Origin: Ochrobactrum sp. CGA5
Lineage (GTDB): Bacteria > Pseudomonadota > Alphaproteobacteria > Rhizobiales > Rhizobiaceae
Direction of reading: 5' to 3'
Assembly (NCBI RefSeq): GCF_006345815.1
Contig: NZ_VCIG01000004.1
Location: forward strand, 62,001 to 126,000
Length of the DNA: 64,000 nt
Below, in pieces: positions 60,858 through 64,000 of the stretch (positions are counted from its first letter, which is position 1; every line of letters begins with the position of its first letter). Below the pieces are notes generated by a model that ran no database searches, was not told the DNA's origin, and saw only the letters and a program-made list of their open reading frames with translations. The position numbers were made by a program, and so were the translations under genes.

Positions 60858-61961
60858 ATGGGCGATACCGCACATTTGAATACCCTGCCTTTGCAGGATC
60901 TGCATGAAGAAGCTGGCGCGCGCTTTGGTGCTTTTGCTGGCTGGAACATGCCCATCACCTATCCGCTCGGCGTGATGAAGGAGCACCTTCATACGCGTGA
61001 GCATGTCGGCCTTTTTGATATTTCACATATGAAGCTGATTGAAGTTGCGGGCGCGGATGCAATCGCATTGCTGACAGAAACCTGTCCGCTTGATCCGTCG
61101 GCTCTGAAAACCGGCCAGTCAAAATACACTTTCTTCCTCAACGAAAAGGGCGGCATTCTCGACGATCTGATCATCACTCGTCTTGGCGAAGATCGCTATA
61201 TGGTTGTCGCCAATGCTGGCAATGCTGATGCTGATATTGAGCATCTTCAGGAAGAAGCTGCTGGCAAAGACGTAAAGGTCAATCCGCTTGACCGTGTTTT
61301 CATCGCCATTCAGGGGCCGGAAGCAGATAGCGTGATTAAGGATTTGGGACTTGCTGGTTCCGATCTTTCTTTCATGAACGGTTTTGAGCCAAAGGCCGGC
61401 TGGTTCATGACCCGCTCAGGCTATACCGGCGAAGACGGTTTTGAAATTGGCCTGCCTGCCGATGAAGCGCGTGAACTGGTGAAGAAACTCCTCGCCGATG
61501 CGCGCGTCGCATGGATCGGCCTTGCCGCTCGCGACAGCTTGCGCCTTGAAGCCGGACTTTGCCTGCATGGCCAAGACATCACGCCGGAGACCGATCCGGT
61601 TTCGGCTGGGCTCACCTGGGCAATTTCCAAGTCAGTACGGGAAAAAGCTGCGTTCAACGGTGCGCCAGCCGTTCTTGCGAGACTTGAGCAGGGCGTTGAT
61701 GCCAAACGCGTTGGCCTGAAGGCCGAGGGGCGCCAGCCAGTGCGTGCAGGCGTTGATCTTTTTGACGAGAGCGGCCGTCAGATTGGCACCGTCACTTCGG
61801 GCGGCTTTGGTCCGTCCGTCGGTTTCCCGGTCGCCATGGGCTATGTCGAGGCAAGCCTCGCAGTCCCGGGCACCCGCATTTTCGCTGAAGTACGCGGGAA
61901 TAAGGTTCCCGTTGACGTTTCAGCACTTCCCTTCACACCACATCGCTATCGCAAAGGATGA
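60858..61961 (+). CDS. gcvT: Glycine cleavage system aminomethyltransferase GcvT
   Basis: A 367-residue T protein starting at ATG 60858, five bases after GGAG. It transfers the methylene group from aminomethyl-lipoyl GcvH to tetrahydrofolate and releases ammonia. Folate-binding features include [17 protein letters not shown] (about 22-38), FDISHMKL and [13 protein letters not shown] (about 188-200). The C-terminal part ends in [19 protein letters not shown]. It is the first gene of gcvTHP and is controlled by the upstream riboswitch. Confidence 0.97.
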   Translation: MGDTAHLNTLPLQDLHEEAGARFGAFAGWNMPITYPLGVMKEHLHTREHVGLFDISHMKLIEVAGADAIALLTETCPLDPSALKTGQSKYTFFLNEKGGILDDLIITRLGEDRYMVVANAGNADADIEHLQEEAAGKDVKVNPLDRVFIAIQGPEADSVIKDLGLAGSDLSFMNGFEPKAGWFMTRSGYTGEDGFEIGLPADEARELVKKLLADARVAWIGLAARDSLRLEAGLCLHGQDITPETDPVSAGLTWAISKSVREKAAFNGAPAVLARLEQGVDAKRVGLKAEGRQPVRAGVDLFDESGRQIGTVTSGGFGPSVGFPVAMGYVEASLAVPGTRIFAEVRGNKVPVDVSALPFTPHRYRKG

Positions 61962-61966
61962 ATTCC

Positions 61967-62335
61967 ATGGCCAATATCCTGTTCACCGAAGATCATGAGT
62001 GGATCAGCGTCGAAGCTGGCGTTGCCACTGTCGGCATTACGATCCACGCACAGGAACAGCTCGGCGACCTCGTATTTGTTGATCTGCCGGAAGTCGGTCG
62101 CACCGTTTCCAAGGGCGAGGGCATCGTCGTTGTTGAGTCCGTCAAGGCTGCTTCCGACGTTTACGCTCCAGTTGATGGCGAAGTGGTTGAAGTCAACGAC
62201 GCCGTGTCGAGCGATCCAGCACTCATCAATCAGGCTGCAGAAGGCGAAGGCTGGTTGTTCAAGCTGAAGCTTTCCGACGAAGGCCAGCTCTCCGGCCTGC
62301 TCGACAAGGCCGGTTACGACAAACTTGTAGGATAA
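61967..62335 (+). CDS. gcvH: Glycine cleavage system H protein
   Basis: A 122-residue lipoyl carrier. ATG 61967 is chosen because AAGGA lies ten bases upstream; the ATG at 61958 overlaps the gcvT stop and has no spaced site. The lipoyl lysine is in [20 protein letters not shown] (Lys near residue 62). TEDHEWISV and [13 protein letters not shown] are canonical. It shuttles the aminomethyl group between GcvP, GcvT and the L protein. Confidence 0.97.
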   Translation: MANILFTEDHEWISVEAGVATVGITIHAQEQLGDLVFVDLPEVGRTVSKGEGIVVVESVKAASDVYAPVDGEVVEVNDAVSSDPALINQAAEGEGWLFKLKLSDEGQLSGLLDKAGYDKLVG

Positions 62336-62340
62336 ACAAA

Positions 62341-64000
62341 TGACGGTAACTGTTCTTCCCTTTGTTGCCCGTCATATCGGGCCAAGATTGGAAGACGAGC
62401 GCGCAATGCTTGCAGCGCTCGGCCTTCCTTCCATGGAAACGCTGATCACGCAGGCCGTCCCGGCGTCGATCCGGCTCAACCGCGCGCTCGATCTGCCAGC
62501 AGCTTTGAGCGAACACGCAGCACTTGCGGAACTCAATGAAATTATGGACCGCAACGTGGTGAAGAAGAGCTTCATCGGTGCGGGCTATCACGGCGTGTTG
62601 ACGCCGCCGGTCATCCAGCGCAACCTGTTCGAGAACCCGGCATGGTACACGGCTTATACGCCTTACCAGTCAGAAATCAGTCAGGGTCGCCTGGAGCTGC
62701 TGTTCCATTTCCAGACGCTTGTTGCCGAGCTTTCCGGTCTTCCGGTGGCCTGTGCATCGCTGCTGGATGAAGCGACTGCCGTGGCTGAAGCAGTTGGCGT
62801 TGCCATTCGGCATCACCGCGACAAGCGCAGCCGTATCTTGCTTGCGGGCGAACTGCATCCGCAAACGGTTGATGTGATCAACACCCGCGCCGAGCCGCTT
62901 GGCTGGCAGGTTGAAGCCGGTAGTGTGGTTGACGACAACACTGCTGCCGTCATTGTGCCTTGGCCGGATACGCGTGGCGTTTATGGTGATTTTAGCGCTG
63001 TTATCGCTGATGCAAAGGCCAAGGGCGCTCTGGTGATCGCCGTTGCCGATCCTCTGGCGCTGACTATTCTGGAAGCCCCTGCAACGTGGGGCGCAGATAT
63101 GGCTGTCGGTTCCATGCAACGCTTTGGCGTACCGATGGGCTTTGGTGGTCCACATGCTGCGTATATGGCTGTGTCTGAACCTCTGACCCGCATCATTCCG
63201 GGGCGTATTGTCGGCCAGTCGGTCGATGCGCATGGCCGCGCGGCCTATCGTTTAGCGCTCCAGACCCGCGAACAGCACATCCGTCGTGACAAGGCCACGT
63301 CGAACATCTGCACTGCGCAGGCATTGCTTGCCAACATGGCTGCGTGTTTTGCCATCTGGCATGGTCCTGCTGGTTTGCAGGCGATTGCAACGCGTGTCGC
63401 AGGTCTTGCATCGCGCTTTGCAACAGGCCTCAAGGCCGCTGGCATTGAAATTGCAGGCGACAGCCTGTTCGACACCGTTACCATCAAAGTTCCGGGCAAA
63501 GCCGCAAATATTGCCGCAGAAGCCGATAATGGCGGTCGTCTGATCCGTATCATTGATGCAGATACAGTCGGTGTGACTTTTGATGAAACCTCGACTGAAG
63601 ACGATCTTGCAGCGCTTGCCGTTCTGTTTGGTGCAAAGCCGGTCGGCAATGATGGTCTGCTCGTGCCGTCCAAGGGACGCGGTGAAGGTTTCCTGACGCA
63701 GGATGTGTTCCATTCGCACCGTTCGGAAACCGAGATGATGCGCTTTCTGCGCCGTCTGGCAGACAAGGATCTGGCGCTTGACCGTGCGATGATCCCGCTC
63801 GGTTCGTGTACCATGAAGCTCAACGCGGCAGCAGAAATGATGCCGGTGAGCTGGAATACGGTCGCAAACCTGCATCCGTTTGCTCCTGCGGCACAGACCG
63901 AAGGCTATGCCAAGATGACGTCTGACGTCGAAGCATGGCTTTGTGAAGTCACCGGCTTTGCTGGCGTTTCGCTACAGCCAAATGCTGGTAGTCAGGGCGA
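62341..64000 (+). CDS. gcvP: Glycine decarboxylase GcvP (5' part only)
   Basis: The gene starts at ATG 62341, five bases after gcvH, and runs off the right edge after 553 codons of about 930-950. The N-terminal half contains FVARHIGP at the start, [18 protein letters not shown] (about 102-119), FGGPHAAY (about 267-274) and the bridge to the C-terminal half with [11 protein letters not shown] (about 486-496). The PLP lysine lies beyond the window. It decarboxylates glycine and loads GcvH. No frameshift is seen in the visible part. Confidence 0.97.

Noticed and set aside
63252-63875. Minus-strand frames of about 190-207 codons inside gcvP
   Set aside because: GcvP is among the best conserved genes in the window. 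The antisense frames have no domain.
1-64000. CRISPR arrays, insertion sequences, phage or integrase genes
   Set aside because: I looked for regularly spaced repeats, transposase motifs and tRNA-adjacent integrases and saw none. The tRNA-His is not followed by an integrase gene or a duplicated 3' end.

Overview
The window reads as a Brucellaceae (Hyphomicrobiales) replicon, most likely an Ochrobactrum/Brucella anthropi-type secondary chromosome. The signs are a BA14K-family protein, a DUF982 protein, a PdhS-like cell-cycle kinase, a tRNA-His with A73 and no encoded G-1, two interspersed repeats of a type I recall from this family, and a riboswitch-led gcvTHP operon. The species call is inference from gene content. 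I see no transposase, phage gene, CRISPR array or rRNA.

Layout. 1-4.8 kb: the 5' part of a multi-PAS sensor kinase, tRNA-His, and small genes (a single-pass membrane protein, DUF982, MgtC, YdcH-like, DUF1127-like). 4.8-7.8 kb: a TctABC tricarboxylate transporter. 8.0-11.4 kb: a cobalamin riboswitch followed by btuFCD-like genes. 11.9-19.7 kb: a ribose-type ABC importer with an SMP-30 lactonase, divergent from a soluble GAF histidine kinase and its response regulator, with a long perfect inverted repeat between them. 19.6-27.2 kb: uxaB, a GntR regulator, uxaA, an LgoD-like dehydrogenase and a TRAP transporter, which together fit L-galactonate to 2-keto-3-deoxygluconate. 27.3-36.6 kb: a divergent cluster of M81 metallopeptidase, RidA, a sugar-type ABC importer, SDR, RpiR regulator, D-threonine-aldolase-like enzyme and an NTF2-like protein. 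37.2-40.3 kb: a glycine betaine/proline importer proVWX. 40.3-42.0 kb: an EamA exporter and a BA14K protein. 42.2-51.1 kb: an RpiR regulator divergent from an operon of N-formylglutamate-amidohydrolase-like protein, TRAP transporter, glutamine-synthetase-like ligase, aldehyde dehydrogenase and iron alcohol dehydrogenase. 51.2-59.8 kb: a RutR-like TetR regulator, NMT1-type ABC importer, FAD oxidase, cytosine-deaminase-like hydrolase and creatininase, divergent from a ferredoxin-reductase-like flavoprotein and a second Rid protein. 60-64 kb: a DUF1127 gene, tandem glycine riboswitch, gcvT, gcvH and the start of gcvP.

Most of the window is a set of substrate-specific uptake-and-degradation modules, each with its own importer, enzymes and regulator; eight import systems occur in 64 kb. 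Three modules (27-36 kb, 42-51 kb, 51-60 kb) do not match a textbook pathway that I can name with confidence and are the best candidates for undescribed catabolism. The sequence supports the gene families; the substrates are inferred.
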